DNA of 24,345 nt from assembly GCA_964496975.1 (NCBI GenBank), contig CAZCBN010000044.1, forward strand, positions 1-24,345. Direction: 5' to 3'. Numbering within the stretch: position 1 is the stretch's first letter; every line of letters begins with the position of its first letter. Of this stretch, positions 15,239 to 24,283 are shown in pieces. Made by a program: the position numbers and the translations under genes. The notes below the pieces were generated by a model that did no database searches, was not told the origin of the DNA, and saw only the letters and a list, made by a program, of their open reading frames with translations. This DNA is from CAZCBN01 sp964496975. GTDB taxonomy: Bacteria > Planctomycetota > Phycisphaerae > Phycisphaerales > UBA1924.

Positions 15239-16240
15239 ATGACGACGATTTCGCCGAAGCCTGGGGCCACGCTTCCGAGCCAGTTCGGGGCCGCCGCGGC
15301 GGCGTCGTCGGCGGCGGACCGCCCGCTGATCTGGGTGAACGGGGAGTTGAAGCCCAAGAGCCAGGCGATGGTCAGCGTGTACGACCACGGCCTGCTGTAC
15401 GGCGACGGGGTGTTCGAGGGCATCCGGGTGTACGGCGGGAAGATCTTCAAGTGCGGGCAGCACATGGACCGCCTGTGGCGCAGCGCCGAGGCGATCTACC
15501 TGAAGATCCCGGTGAGCCGGCAGGAGATGGTGGACATCCAGCGGAAGTGCATCGAGGCGAACGGCCTTCGGGACGGGTACATCCGCCTGATGGTGACGCG
15601 GGGCGTGGGGAGCCTTGGGCTGAACCCGATGAAGTGCCCGGTGGCGGGGGTGATCTGCATCGCCGACCAGATCGCGCTGTACGGCCCCGACATGTACGAG
15701 AACGGGATGACGGTGGTGCTGGCGAAGCGCCCGCGGCTGCCGATCCGCTGCCTGGACCCGCGGGTGAAGAGCCTGAACTACCTGAACAACATTCTGGCGA
15801 AGGTGGAGGCGATCGACCGCGGGCTGCTCGAGGCGATCATGCTGAACACCGACGGGTACGTGGCGGAGTGCACGGGCGACAACATCTTCGCCGTGCGCAA
15901 CGGCGTGATCTACACCCCGCCTCCGGAGGCGGGGATGCTCGAGGGCATCACGCGCCAGTTCGTCATCGACACGGTGGCGCCGAACTGCGGGCTGCGGGTC
16001 GAGCAGAAGATGATGCGGCCGGAGCACCTGCTGACGGCGGACGAGGTCTTCCTGACGGGGACGGCGGCGGAGATGATCGCGGTGACGGCGATCATCACGC
16101 AGGACCCGGCGGGGAACGACGTCGAGCACATCATCGGCCCCGAGGGCGGCCCCAAGAGCAAGCACGAGGGGCCGATCACGAAGAAGCTTCGGGCCGAGTT
16201 CCGGCGCATCGTGACCAGCGGGAACGTGCCGGAGGATTGA
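15239..16240 (+). CDS. ilvE: Branched-chain amino acid aminotransferase
   Basis: A 333-residue class IV PLP aminotransferase catalysing the last step of valine, leucine and isoleucine synthesis (transamination of the 2-oxo acids with glutamate). The family pattern is clear: WVNGELKPKSQAMVSVYDHG and YGDGVFEGIRVYGG near the start, RVKSLNYLNNILAK with the PLP-binding lysine, GYVAECTGDNIFAV, MLEGITRQFVID and FLTGTAAEMIAVT. The ~25 residues before RPLIWVNG are a Ser/Ala-rich extension of no obvious role. D-amino acid transaminase and aminodeoxychorismate lyase share this fold; the length and motifs favour IlvE. A strong intrinsic terminator follows 30 bases after the stop. Confidence 0.93.
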   Translation: MTTISPKPGATLPSQFGAAAAASSAADRPLIWVNGELKPKSQAMVSVYDHGLLYGDGVFEGIRVYGGKIFKCGQHMDRLWRSAEAIYLKIPVSRQEMVDIQRKCIEANGLRDGYIRLMVTRGVGSLGLNPMKCPVAGVICIADQIALYGPDMYENGMTVVLAKRPRLPIRCLDPRVKSLNYLNNILAKVEAIDRGLLEAIMLNTDGYVAECTGDNIFAVRNGVIYTPPPEAGMLEGITRQFVIDTVAPNCGLRVEQKMMRPEHLLTADEVFLTGTAAEMIAVTAIITQDPAGNDVEHIIGPEGGPKSKHEGPITKKLRAEFRRIVTSGNVPED

Positions 16241-16269
16241 TCGGGCCGGGGATGGATGACGCGAAGGAG

Positions 16270-16295
16270 CCGCGGCCGAGGGGCCGCGGTTTTTT
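16270..16295 (+). terminator. Rho-independent terminator of ilvE
   Basis: A perfect 8-bp stem, CCGCGGCC (16270-16277) and GGCCGCGG (16282-16289), with a GAGG loop followed by six T. It ends the ilvE transcript. Confidence 0.92.
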
Positions 16296-16306
16296 GTTTG
16301 GGGGGG

Positions 16307-16370
16307 GAGGCATCGAGGCATCGAGGCATCGAGGCATCAAGGCAACGAGGCAACGAGGCAACGAGGCAAT
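16307..16370. repeat. 8-bp tandem repeat, eight units
   Basis: Four units GAGGCATC, then AAGGCAAC, GAGGCAAC, GAGGCAAC and GAGGCAAT. The change from CATC to CAAC halfway suggests two separate expansions. It lies between the ilvE terminator and the sequence gap. Confidence 0.9.
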
Positions 16371-16403
16371 GGGGTGTTGGGGTGGTTTGGTTGGGGTGCA
16401 CCG

Positions 16404-16980
<577 letters not shown>

Positions 16981-17067
16981 TGGCCGGGGCGTGGTGGGCT
17001 TCGGTGGTGGCCGGGTGGGGCGGTTACGCGGCGGACGCGCGGCGGATGCGTCGCGAGATGATCGGCG

Positions 17068-18546
17068 TCATTCGCCTTCCGGGGCTCGGCCGGCGGGGGC
17101 GCGGGTTCGCTGCGCGGCTTCGCTGAGGATGGCTTCGTAGCGGGGGTCGGCGCGCAGGCTGTCGAGGTCCGGGTCGACGAGGTCCCAGAGCTCGGCGCCG
17201 AGGCGTCGGCCGACGCGGGCGGCGTTTTGGAGCGCGGCGATCGCGGCGTCGGTCCGGCCGGCGAGGGCCTCGTAGCAGGCGATGTTGTAGAGATCGAGGG
17301 CGCCCTCCGGGTTGGCGGCGAGGCGGTAGCTGTCGGCGAGGGTGGTCCAGACGCGCGTGGCTTCGTCGTGCTGGCCGGTGCGGTGGAGGGCGTAGCCGCG
17401 GGCGTGGAGCCATTCGATGTCGATGGGCGGGGCGTCGGGGCGGTAGTCCGGGCGGCTCTCGGGGCGGGTGGCCTCTGTGAAGGCGAGCAGGTCGCGCCAG
17501 AGGGTCGGGGCGTGGGCCCGGAGGTGCTCGGGGCCGCGCTCGGCGGCGAGGGCCTGGAAGAAGAGGGGCTGGGTGTCGACGGGGTCGGCGCGGCGGCGCG
17601 AGGCGGCGGCGAACCAGAAGGCGGACTCGGCGTCGCCGATGGCGAGGAGCCGGCGCGCGCCCTCGCCCAGCGTGGTGGTGCGGGCCATGACGAGGGCGCG
17701 GAAGCGCGGGTGGCCCTGGAGGGAGGCGAGGTCGGGCATGTTCAGGAGCCAGCCGGGGCGGATGTCGCCGGCGCGGAGGATGGCGGGCTCCAGGGTCATG
17801 ATCGCGGCCTCGGTCTCGCCGGCGAGGGCCTGGAGGCGTCCGAGGCGGATGCGTCGGATGTCGAGGTGCTGGTCGTCCGGATGGGCGTCGGCGGCTTCGA
17901 GGCGCGCGGCCTGTCGCTGGGCGGCGAGGCGCCACGCGCGGACGGCGTCGTCGCGCTGGCCCAGCCCCGCGAGTGCCCAGCCGCGGAACCACTCGCGCAG
18001 CACGGGGTGGGCGACGCTGGGCTCGGCGAAGCGGGGGGGGCCGGTGTCTTGGGCGTAGGGGTCGCTTGCGTCGCCCGGGGCGGCGTCGGGAGAGTCAAGC
18101 GGGACGTCGGGGTCGGCGTCGGTGAGTGCGTCTCCGACGGGCGGGGGTTGGGGGGTGGGGCCGCGGGCGAGGGCGGCGCGCCGGTCGGCCTCGTCGGCGG
18201 CGCGAACGAGGGCGAGGAGGGTGTCCCAGGCGGCCTCGGCGGTGGGGGCGTGGGAGGGCAGGCCGGGCTCGGCGCGTTCCATGGCCTGGGCGAGGGCGAG
18301 CCAGGCGAGGGGGGAATCTGGGGCGGCGCGGATCTCGTCGCCGGCGCGGGCAAGGAGGCCCTCCCAGTTGCCGTCGGCGATGAGGTCGCTCCAGGCCCGC
18401 TGGAAGGAGACGGCGCCGGGGCCGTTCGGGACGACGGGGGCGGAGAGGAGCCTTGCGAAGAACGCGATGACGCCGGCGATGACGGCCAGGCCGGCGGCGT
18501 TGAAGAGGATGGACTTCGGGAGCCACGCGGCGGGTCGAGCGTCCAT
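17068..18546 (-). CDS. Membrane-anchored TPR-like protein
   Basis: A 492-residue protein starting MDARPAAWLPKSILFNA with one transmembrane helix at about residues 12-35. The remainder is Ala-rich and helical with TPR-like features. Clear examples are PLAWLALAQAMERAEPGL near residue 78, WFRGWALAGLGQRDDAVRAW near 185 and LDLYNIACYEALAGRTDAAI near 435; the last is followed by DPDLDSLRADPRYEAIL, a common ending of TPR proteins. An acidic, Pro/Asp-rich linker lies at about residues 128-170. Such proteins usually mediate protein contacts; the partner is unknown. It is divergent from hisS, 89 bases apart. Confidence 0.8.
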   Translation of the reverse strand: MDARPAAWLPKSILFNAAGLAVIAGVIAFFARLLSAPVVPNGPGAVSFQRAWSDLIADGNWEGLLARAGDEIRAAPDSPLAWLALAQAMERAEPGLPSHAPTAEAAWDTLLALVRAADEADRRAALARGPTPQPPPVGDALTDADPDVPLDSPDAAPGDASDPYAQDTGPPRFAEPSVAHPVLREWFRGWALAGLGQRDDAVRAWRLAAQRQAARLEAADAHPDDQHLDIRRIRLGRLQALAGETEAAIMTLEPAILRAGDIRPGWLLNMPDLASLQGHPRFRALVMARTTTLGEGARRLLAIGDAESAFWFAAASRRRADPVDTQPLFFQALAAERGPEHLRAHAPTLWRDLLAFTEATRPESRPDYRPDAPPIDIEWLHARGYALHRTGQHDEATRVWTTLADSYRLAANPEGALDLYNIACYEALAGRTDAAIAALQNAARVGRRLGAELWDLVDPDLDSLRADPRYEAILSEAAQRTRAPAGRAPEGE

Positions 18547-18635
18547 GGCGGAAGCGTAGTGGCGGCGGGGGGCAGGGAGCGGCCGGGGCGGGCGGGGCGC
18601 TGGGAGGCAGATCGCGGCGCTAGCCTGCGGGCGAT

Positions 18636-20171
18636 ATGGCAGACGCGAGCGGACAGGCTGAGGGCGGCGGCGCAGGCCGCGGCGGGGCGAAGCGGGCCAT
18701 CGCGGCCCCCAAGGGCACGCGCGACCTGTACCCGGAGGAGATGCTGAAGCGGCGCTACCTGCTGAAGGTGTGGCGGGATGTCTCCATCCGCCACGGCTTT
18801 GAGGAGGTGGACGGGCCGACGTTCGAGACGACCGACCTCTACGCGGTGAAGAGCGGCGAGGGGATTCTGGGCGAGCTGTTCCAGGCCTACAGCGGCAAAA
18901 GCCCCGAGGACGTGCAGCAGGTGCAGGAGACGGGGCGGGCGCCCTTCGCGATGCGGCCGGAGTTCACGCCGACCCTGGCGCGGATGTACGCGGCCCGCTC
19001 GGGGCAGGCGCCCAAACCCTGCAAGTGGTTCATGATCGGGCCGTTCTTTCGGGCCGAGCGGCCGCAGCGGGGGAGGCTGCGGGAGTTTTTGCAGTGGAAC
19101 GCGGATTTTTTGGGGGATGACGGCACGCCCGAGGGACGCGCCGCGGCGGACGCGGAGAGCCTTGAGACGTGCGTGAACGCGCTCGCCGCGCTCGGCCTGT
19201 CCGGCGCGGCCGCGGCGGCGCACGTGGGAGAGCGGCAGGCGCTGCAGGCGGTGCTCCGGCGCAGCGGCGTGGGCGAGGCCGCGATGGTGCGCGCGCTGGA
19301 ACTGCTCGACCGCCGCGGCAAGGTGGCTTCCGAAGAGTTTGCAAGGCAGGCGGCGGAGGTCGGGCTCTCGCTCGCGGCGCTCGACGCGGAGATCGCGGGG
19401 CTGGTCGGCGCGTTCGGCGGCGTCGTGCGGGTGATGCCGCCGCGTGGCGGCGCGGTGCCGAGCGGCGCGACGGCGACGCTCGATCTGTCGGCGTCGAACC
19501 TCGCGGGGCTGGTCGCGGCGTGGCCCGGGCTTGGGCTGACGGACCGCTGCGTGGTGGACTTCGGCATCGTCCGCGGCCTCGCCTACTACACCGGCACCGT
19601 GTTTGAAGTCATCGCCGAGGGGGAGCGGGCCATCGCGGGCGGGGGGCGGTACGACAACCTCATCGAATTGCTCGGCGGGCCGGCGACGTCCGCCGTGGGG
19701 TTTGCGATGGGGGATGTTGTTGTCTCGCTGCTGCTGGAGGAAAAGGGCCTGATGCCGCAGGGGGCGGCGCTGCTCGATGCGCTGTCGTCGCCCGGCGCGA
19801 GTTTGCGGCCCGACGCGTTTGTCGTGACGGCGAACGAGGAACTCGACGGGGCCGTGCGCACGCTGGTGGCGACGCTGCGCCGGGGCGAGGAGAGCGCGGC
19901 GTACCGGGATCGCGGCGAGGCGGCCAAGCCGTGGGACGCGGACCGCTACGACGCGGCGGCGGGGGGCGTGCCGCCGCTGCACGCGCGGCGGTCGTACAGG
20001 AGCACGCGGAACGTGGGCAAGCTGATCCAGGAGGCCGCGAAGCAGCACGCCCGGGCGGTGGTGATCGTGGAGTCGGCCGAGCAGGCGACGGTGAAGCACC
20101 TCGACACGCAGCAGGAGGTGAAGGGCGTGCCGCTGGCGGGGGTGGGGGCGATGCTGTCGCGGCGGGGGTAG
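18636..20171 (+). CDS. hisS: Histidyl-tRNA synthetase
   Basis: A 511-residue class II aminoacyl-tRNA synthetase that charges tRNA-His. Family features in order: PKGTRDLYPEEM (about residue 25), MRPEFTPTLARM (106), motif 2 FFRAERPQRGRLREFLQWNADF (137), the histidine-specific IVRGLAYYTGTVFE (311), AGGGRYDNL (334) and motif 3 AVGFAMGDVV (353). The C-terminal anticodon-binding domain runs from DAFVVTANEE and is interrupted by an extra ~40 residues (about 411-450). This, with a ~22-residue Gly/Ala-rich N-terminal extension, explains a length well above the ~425 residues typical of bacterial HisRS. The anticodon domain argues against HisZ. Ribosome binding is weak at ATG 18636. Confidence 0.92.
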   Translation: MADASGQAEGGGAGRGGAKRAIAAPKGTRDLYPEEMLKRRYLLKVWRDVSIRHGFEEVDGPTFETTDLYAVKSGEGILGELFQAYSGKSPEDVQQVQETGRAPFAMRPEFTPTLARMYAARSGQAPKPCKWFMIGPFFRAERPQRGRLREFLQWNADFLGDDGTPEGRAAADAESLETCVNALAALGLSGAAAAAHVGERQALQAVLRRSGVGEAAMVRALELLDRRGKVASEEFARQAAEVGLSLAALDAEIAGLVGAFGGVVRVMPPRGGAVPSGATATLDLSASNLAGLVAAWPGLGLTDRCVVDFGIVRGLAYYTGTVFEVIAEGERAIAGGGRYDNLIELLGGPATSAVGFAMGDVVVSLLLEEKGLMPQGAALLDALSSPGASLRPDAFVVTANEELDGAVRTLVATLRRGEESAAYRDRGEAAKPWDADRYDAAAGGVPPLHARRSYRSTRNVGKLIQEAAKQHARAVVIVESAEQATVKHLDTQQEVKGVPLAGVGAMLSRRG

Positions 20172-20252
20172 GGCGGGCGCGGGGGGTGTGGCGCGTCGGC
20201 CTCGCGTGCTCGCCTTCATCCGGTCGGCCCGGGCCGGCGAAGGCAGCGGGCG

Positions 20253-21947
20253 ATGGGCCCGGGCGTGCAGATCGTGTGGTTCAAGCGGGATCTTCGGCTG
20301 GCCGACCACAGGCCGCTGTCGGACGCGGCACGCGCGGGCCCGGTGCTGGCGCTGTACGTCTACGAGCCGGAGCTGCTGCAGCAGGCGGAGTCGGACACGT
20401 CGCACTGGGTGTTCATCGAGCAGAGCCTGCGCGAGCTGGACGCGGGGCTGCGGCGGCTCGGGGCGCGGCTCACGTGCCGCGTGGGGGCGATGCCGGCGGT
20501 GCTGACCGACCTGCACGGGGCGCTGCGCGGCGGAACGGGCGCGGGCTTTGGTGCGGGGGACGCGGCCGGCGGCATCGCCGCCCTGCGCTCGCACGAGGAG
20601 ACGGGCAACGGCCTGACGTACGCGCGGGACCGGCGCGTGGCGGCGTGGTGCCGCGAGCGCGGCGTGCCGTGGCACCAGACGCCGCAGCACGGCGTGGTGC
20701 GGGGCCTGCGGTCGCGCGGCGGCTGGGCGGGCCGGTGGCTGCGGCGGATGAACGAGCCGCGGACGCCGACGCCGGCGCGGCTGGTCGGCGTCTCGTCGGT
20801 GGTGCCGGGGTTTGACCACGGGCTGGTGCGCACGCCCGCCGAGCTGGGCCTGCCCCCGACCACGAAGACGGTGGACGTGCAGCCCGGCGGCGAGGGCGAG
20901 GGGCTGCGGACGCTGCGCACGTTCCTGGATGTGCGGGGCGAGCACTACCGCGCCGACATGGCGAGCCCCGTGACGGGCTTGGCCGGGTGCTCGCGGCTCA
21001 GCGCGCACCTGGCGTACGGCACCGTGTCGCTCCGATCCGTGCACGTCGCGCTGCGCGAGCGGCAGGCGGAGCTGCGGGCGATGCCCGCGGCCGAGCGCGG
21101 CACGCACTGGCTGAAGAGCCTGACGAGCTTTCAGGGCCGGCTCCGCTGGCACTGCCACTTCATGCAGAAGCTGGAGGACGAGCCGGCGATCGAGTTCCAG
21201 AACTTCAATCGCGCCTACGACGGCCTGCGCACCGAGGACCCGGCGCACTGGAGCGAGGCGGAGCGGGCGCGGTTTGACGCGTGGCGGCTCGGGCGCACGG
21301 GCTACCCGTTCGTCGACGCGTGCATGCGGAGCCTGCACGGCGGGGGGTGGCTCAACTTCCGCATGCGGAGCATGCTCGTGAGCTTTGCGAGCTACCACCT
21401 GTGGCTGCACTGGAGGCCCACGGCGGTGGAGATGGCCCGGCATTTTCTTGACTTTGAGCCGGGCATTCACTTCAGCCAGTTCCAGATGCAGAGCGGGACG
21501 ACGGGCATCAACACGGTGCGGATCTACAGCCCCGTAAAGCAGTCGATGGAGCAGGACCCGTCGGGCCTGTTCATCCGCCGTTGGGTGCCGGAGCTGGCCG
21601 GCGTGCCGGCAACGCAGATCCATGAGCCGTGGAAGCACGGGCTCTCGCCCCCGCCGCCGGGCGCGGGCGGCGGTGGCGGCCGGGCGAAGGCCGCGGCGGA
21701 GGCGGAGCGCGGGCTCTTCGCGGCGCTGGAGGGAAGCCGGCGGGACGCGCGCACGCCGCTCGGGTACCCGGGGCCCATCGTGGACCACGCCGCGGCGTAC
21801 CGCGAGGCGCAGCAGCGCGTCTTCGCACGGCGCGGCACGGCCGCGGCGCGGGGCGAGGCGCGGCGCGTCTACGAGAAACACGGCAGCCGGCGGAGCCCGA
21901 CGGACCCGCCCTACCGCGGCGGCCCCGAGCAGCGCGGGCTGGCGTGA
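20253..21947 (+). CDS. Divergent photolyase/cryptochrome family protein
   Basis: A 564-residue flavoprotein of the DNA photolyase/cryptochrome family. The N-terminal antenna domain begins IVWFKRDLRLADHRPLSDAA. The helical FAD domain includes LSAHLAYGTVSLRSVH, RTGYPFVDACMRSLHGGGWL and GLFIRRWVPELAGVPATQIHEPWK. It may repair UV-induced pyrimidine dimers using light, or act as a photoreceptor; sequence alone does not decide. By eye-alignment with E. coli PhrB, the region of Asn378 and the FAD-proximal Trp382 reads GIHFSQFQMQSGTTG (residues 404-418), without a Trp. HNR in the substrate pocket is replaced by NFR. The C-terminus has an extra basic, Pro/Gly-rich stretch of ~90 residues. It begins 81 bases after hisS on the same strand. 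Confidence 0.88.
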   Translation: MGPGVQIVWFKRDLRLADHRPLSDAARAGPVLALYVYEPELLQQAESDTSHWVFIEQSLRELDAGLRRLGARLTCRVGAMPAVLTDLHGALRGGTGAGFGAGDAAGGIAALRSHEETGNGLTYARDRRVAAWCRERGVPWHQTPQHGVVRGLRSRGGWAGRWLRRMNEPRTPTPARLVGVSSVVPGFDHGLVRTPAELGLPPTTKTVDVQPGGEGEGLRTLRTFLDVRGEHYRADMASPVTGLAGCSRLSAHLAYGTVSLRSVHVALRERQAELRAMPAAERGTHWLKSLTSFQGRLRWHCHFMQKLEDEPAIEFQNFNRAYDGLRTEDPAHWSEAERARFDAWRLGRTGYPFVDACMRSLHGGGWLNFRMRSMLVSFASYHLWLHWRPTAVEMARHFLDFEPGIHFSQFQMQSGTTGINTVRIYSPVKQSMEQDPSGLFIRRWVPELAGVPATQIHEPWKHGLSPPPPGAGGGGGRAKAAAEAERGLFAALEGSRRDARTPLGYPGPIVDHAAAYREAQQRVFARRGTAAARGEARRVYEKHGSRRSPTDPPYRGGPEQRGLA

Positions 21948-21972
21948 GGGCAGGGGTGCGTGGCGGCGCGTC

Positions 21973-23412
21973 TCAGTCGGCGGGATGGGCGTCGGCGGTG
22001 TGGGCCTCGGGCATCGCCTCGACGCGGACGCGGACGACGCGCGTCGGCTCGGCCTCCAGCACGGTGATGACAAGGCCGGCGTGGCGCAGGGTCTCGCCCG
22101 CTTCGGGGATTTTGCCCATGGTGGTGGTGACGAAGCCGCCGACGGTGTCCCAGTCGTCGCCCTCGGGCAGTTCCAGGCCCAGGTCTTCGAGGCCGTCGTT
22201 GGCCTCGCCGATGGGCGTGCGGGCGTCGACCACGGCGGCCGCGCCGGCGGCGTCGACGACGACGGGGGGCGTCTCCTCGGCCTCGGGCTCGTACTCGTCG
22301 CGGATCTCGCCGAAGACTTCCTCGATGATGTCCTCGATGGTGACGAGGCCGCTGGTGCCGCCGTATTCATCGGTGGCGAAGGCGATGTGCACCTTCTGGT
22401 CGAGCAGCTCGCCCAGCAGCTCGCGGACGGTCTTGGTCTCGGGCACGAACGTCGCGGGGCGCAGGATGTCGGCCAGCACGAAGGGCCTGGCGGCGGCGGG
22501 ACCGGCGGCGGCGGCGGACGGCGCGGGCTCGCGCGAGACCATCCACCGCAGCAGGTCCTTCAGGTAGAGCACGCCCACGATGTGGTCGAGGTTGTCGCGG
22601 TAGACGGGCACGCGGCTGTGCCCGGCCTCGCGCGCCACCGCCTCCACCGCGGCGAGGTCATCGGTGTACTCGAGCGCCTGCACCTGCGTGCGGGGCGTCA
22701 TGATCTCCTCGACCGTGGTGGAGCGGAACTCGACCACCGCCTCGATCATGTCGCGCACGTCTTCTTCGAGGCCGCCCTCGCGCTCGGAGACCTCGACCAG
22801 GCTCAGCAGCTCGGCCTCGTGCTCCTGCTCGGGCGTCATGGGTTCTTCGCCCGCCAGACGGCGGATGACCTCGCGCGTGAAGCCCACCACGGCGAGGATG
22901 GGCGTCGCCAGCAGGTGAATCGCCCGTAAAAAGCCGGAGAACCGCAGCACCGCCAGCTCGGGCGCGTGCTCGGCCACGCCCAGCGGCACCACCACGCTCA
23001 GCAGCCAGATCGCGAGCACGCCCACGCCCACGCCCGTCGCCGCGTGCCACAGCTTCGGCACGCCCCCGTTCCACTCCGCCGCGAGCCACAGCACCATCGA
23101 CACGCCGACGACCAGGTTGCACGCGATGCGCGGGATGGCGACCGCCGCGGCGTGGCCGTACAGGTCGGCCGCGATCGCCGACACGCCCGGCGGCAGCGGG
23201 TCCACGCCCTCGCCCGCCGCGGCGTCCCCGTTCGCGGCGCCCTCGGAAGCGCCGGGGCCCGTGCGCGTCCGGCTCCGCTTGCGCCGCTGCTCTTCAAAGA
23301 CCTGCTCGAGCGAGCCCCGCGTGACGGTGCGCACGGCGAACTGCAGCGTGGAGAACAGCGCCCCCGCGAGCCACGCCGCGACCGCGAGCCAGAGCCATGC
23401 CGCCGGGGTCAT
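21973..23412 (-). CDS. CNNM/CBS-domain protein of the CorC/HlyC family
   Basis: A 479-residue membrane protein. The order is: an N-terminal helix (AAWLWLAVAAWLAGALFSTL), three further hydrophobic segments forming a CNNM/DUF21-like region, a CBS pair (from MTPRTQVQALEYTDDL to VTIEDIIEEVFGEI, including the conserved DEYGGTSGLVTIEDI) and a C-terminal CorC/HlyC domain (ending near TVGGFVTTTMGKIPEAG). Related proteins are linked to magnesium and cobalt efflux; direct transport has been debated. The ATG at 23412 is chosen because it overlaps the ybeY stop (ATGA) and places the first membrane helix at the N-terminus; the frame upstream of it is a shadow of ybeY. YbeY next to a CorC-type protein mirrors ybeY-ybeX of E. 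coli. Confidence 0.9.
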   Translation of the reverse strand: MTPAAWLWLAVAAWLAGALFSTLQFAVRTVTRGSLEQVFEEQRRKRSRTRTGPGASEGAANGDAAAGEGVDPLPPGVSAIAADLYGHAAAVAIPRIACNLVVGVSMVLWLAAEWNGGVPKLWHAATGVGVGVLAIWLLSVVVPLGVAEHAPELAVLRFSGFLRAIHLLATPILAVVGFTREVIRRLAGEEPMTPEQEHEAELLSLVEVSEREGGLEEDVRDMIEAVVEFRSTTVEEIMTPRTQVQALEYTDDLAAVEAVAREAGHSRVPVYRDNLDHIVGVLYLKDLLRWMVSREPAPSAAAAGPAAARPFVLADILRPATFVPETKTVRELLGELLDQKVHIAFATDEYGGTSGLVTIEDIIEEVFGEIRDEYEPEAEETPPVVVDAAGAAAVVDARTPIGEANDGLEDLGLELPEGDDWDTVGGFVTTTMGKIPEAGETLRHAGLVITVLEAEPTRVVRVRVEAMPEAHTADAHPAD

Positions 23413-23951
23413 CGGTCGGCCCCCGCGTCGTACACCGGGCCCACGCCGATGGCCCGCAGCACGCGGTCCTCCTCGGCGTGCATCCGCGCGGCGTCGGCCT
23501 CGTCGTGGTCGTCGTGGCCCAGGCAGTGCAGCAGCGCGTGCACGCCGTACAGCAGCACCTCGCGCCACGCCTCGTGGCCCAGCTCGGCCGCGCGGCGCTC
23601 CGCCTCGTCCAGGCAGACGAGCACATCGACGTCCAGCGGGCCCCTCCCGGCGTGGGGCGAGCCCGCATCGGCGAGGTCCGCGTCCCGAAGGTCAAAGGTC
23701 AGCACGTCCGTGGTGCCCGGCACGCCGGCGTAGCGCTCGTGGGCCCGGGCCATCTCGTCGTCGCCCACCACGCGGACGCGGGCCTCGCCCGCCGCGCCAA
23801 GCTCGGCCGCCGCCCGCGCGAGCAGGTCGCGCACGCGGGCCGACGCCGGCGCCCCGAGCCGGCCCGTCGCGTCCACAAGGTCCACGGCGCAGCCCGGCTG
23901 GGACCGGCACGGTCGGTCGGCGGGGCCGCTCGGATCTTGGGGGACGTCCAC
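23409..23951 (-). CDS. ybeY: Endoribonuclease YbeY
   Basis: A 180-residue UPF0054-family metalloprotein, a single-strand endoribonuclease in 16S rRNA maturation and ribosome quality control. The family hallmarks are GTTDVLTFDL (residues 79-88) and the zinc site HALLHCLGHDDHD (from His138). His138 and His142 match the first two ligands. The canonical third His (+10) is Asp here, with His at +8 and +11, a GHDDH variant of the usual GYDH. The start is a GTG at 23951; the first ~20 residues are poorly conserved, so a later start is possible. The stop overlaps the ATG of the CNNM/CBS gene by four bases. Confidence 0.9.
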   Translation of the reverse strand: MDVPQDPSGPADRPCRSQPGCAVDLVDATGRLGAPASARVRDLLARAAAELGAAGEARVRVVGDDEMARAHERYAGVPGTTDVLTFDLRDADLADAGSPHAGRGPLDVDVLVCLDEAERRAAELGHEAWREVLLYGVHALLHCLGHDDHDEADAARMHAEEDRVLRAIGVGPVYDAGADR

Positions 23952-24283
23952 GGGCCGCGGGCTTCCGTCACCCGGGCCAGAACCCGCGGGCCGCGGCCCG
24001 ACTCGGCACGCGACGCCCCGCGGTGGTCCCCGGGCTCAACGCGGCCACTCTATCGGTCCTCGGCCGGGCCCGCCGAACCGCCGCTGCAAAGTTCGGCGGG
24101 CCATGCGATCCACCTGTTCAGGCGGTTTCCCGGCGCGGCCCGAGCGCGACGCCCCGTGATCTGCGGGGCCTTCGCCGGTTTCGGTTCAGTCGCGCCCCCG
24201 AGGCGTCGAAGCCCGGGTCGGACGCGGTGCGCGCCCGGCCTCAGACGCCGGGCACCGCGGGGCGCTGCGGCGGAGATGCACCG
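23952..24283. other. Intergenic region upstream of ybeY
   Basis: About 330 bases between the start of ybeY and a possible rightward gene. It contains the long hairpin at 24067-24102. The open plus-strand frame through it is antisense to ybeY and looks noncoding. I see no tRNA or convincing promoter. Confidence 0.5.
24067..24102. repeat. Perfect 12-bp inverted repeat with 12-base loop
   Basis: GGCCCGCCGAAC (24067-24078) and GTTCGGCGGGCC (24091-24102) are exact complements around CGCCGCTGCAAA. No T run follows on the plus strand, so it is not a standard terminator. It could be an RNA hairpin or an operator between divergent genes. Confidence 0.7.

Noticed and set aside
17796..22370. Minus-strand 1524-codon open frame across hisS and the photolyase gene
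   Set aside because: It is a shadow of the plus-strand genes, dominated by Arg, Pro, His and Ala; the plus-strand products are unmistakable.
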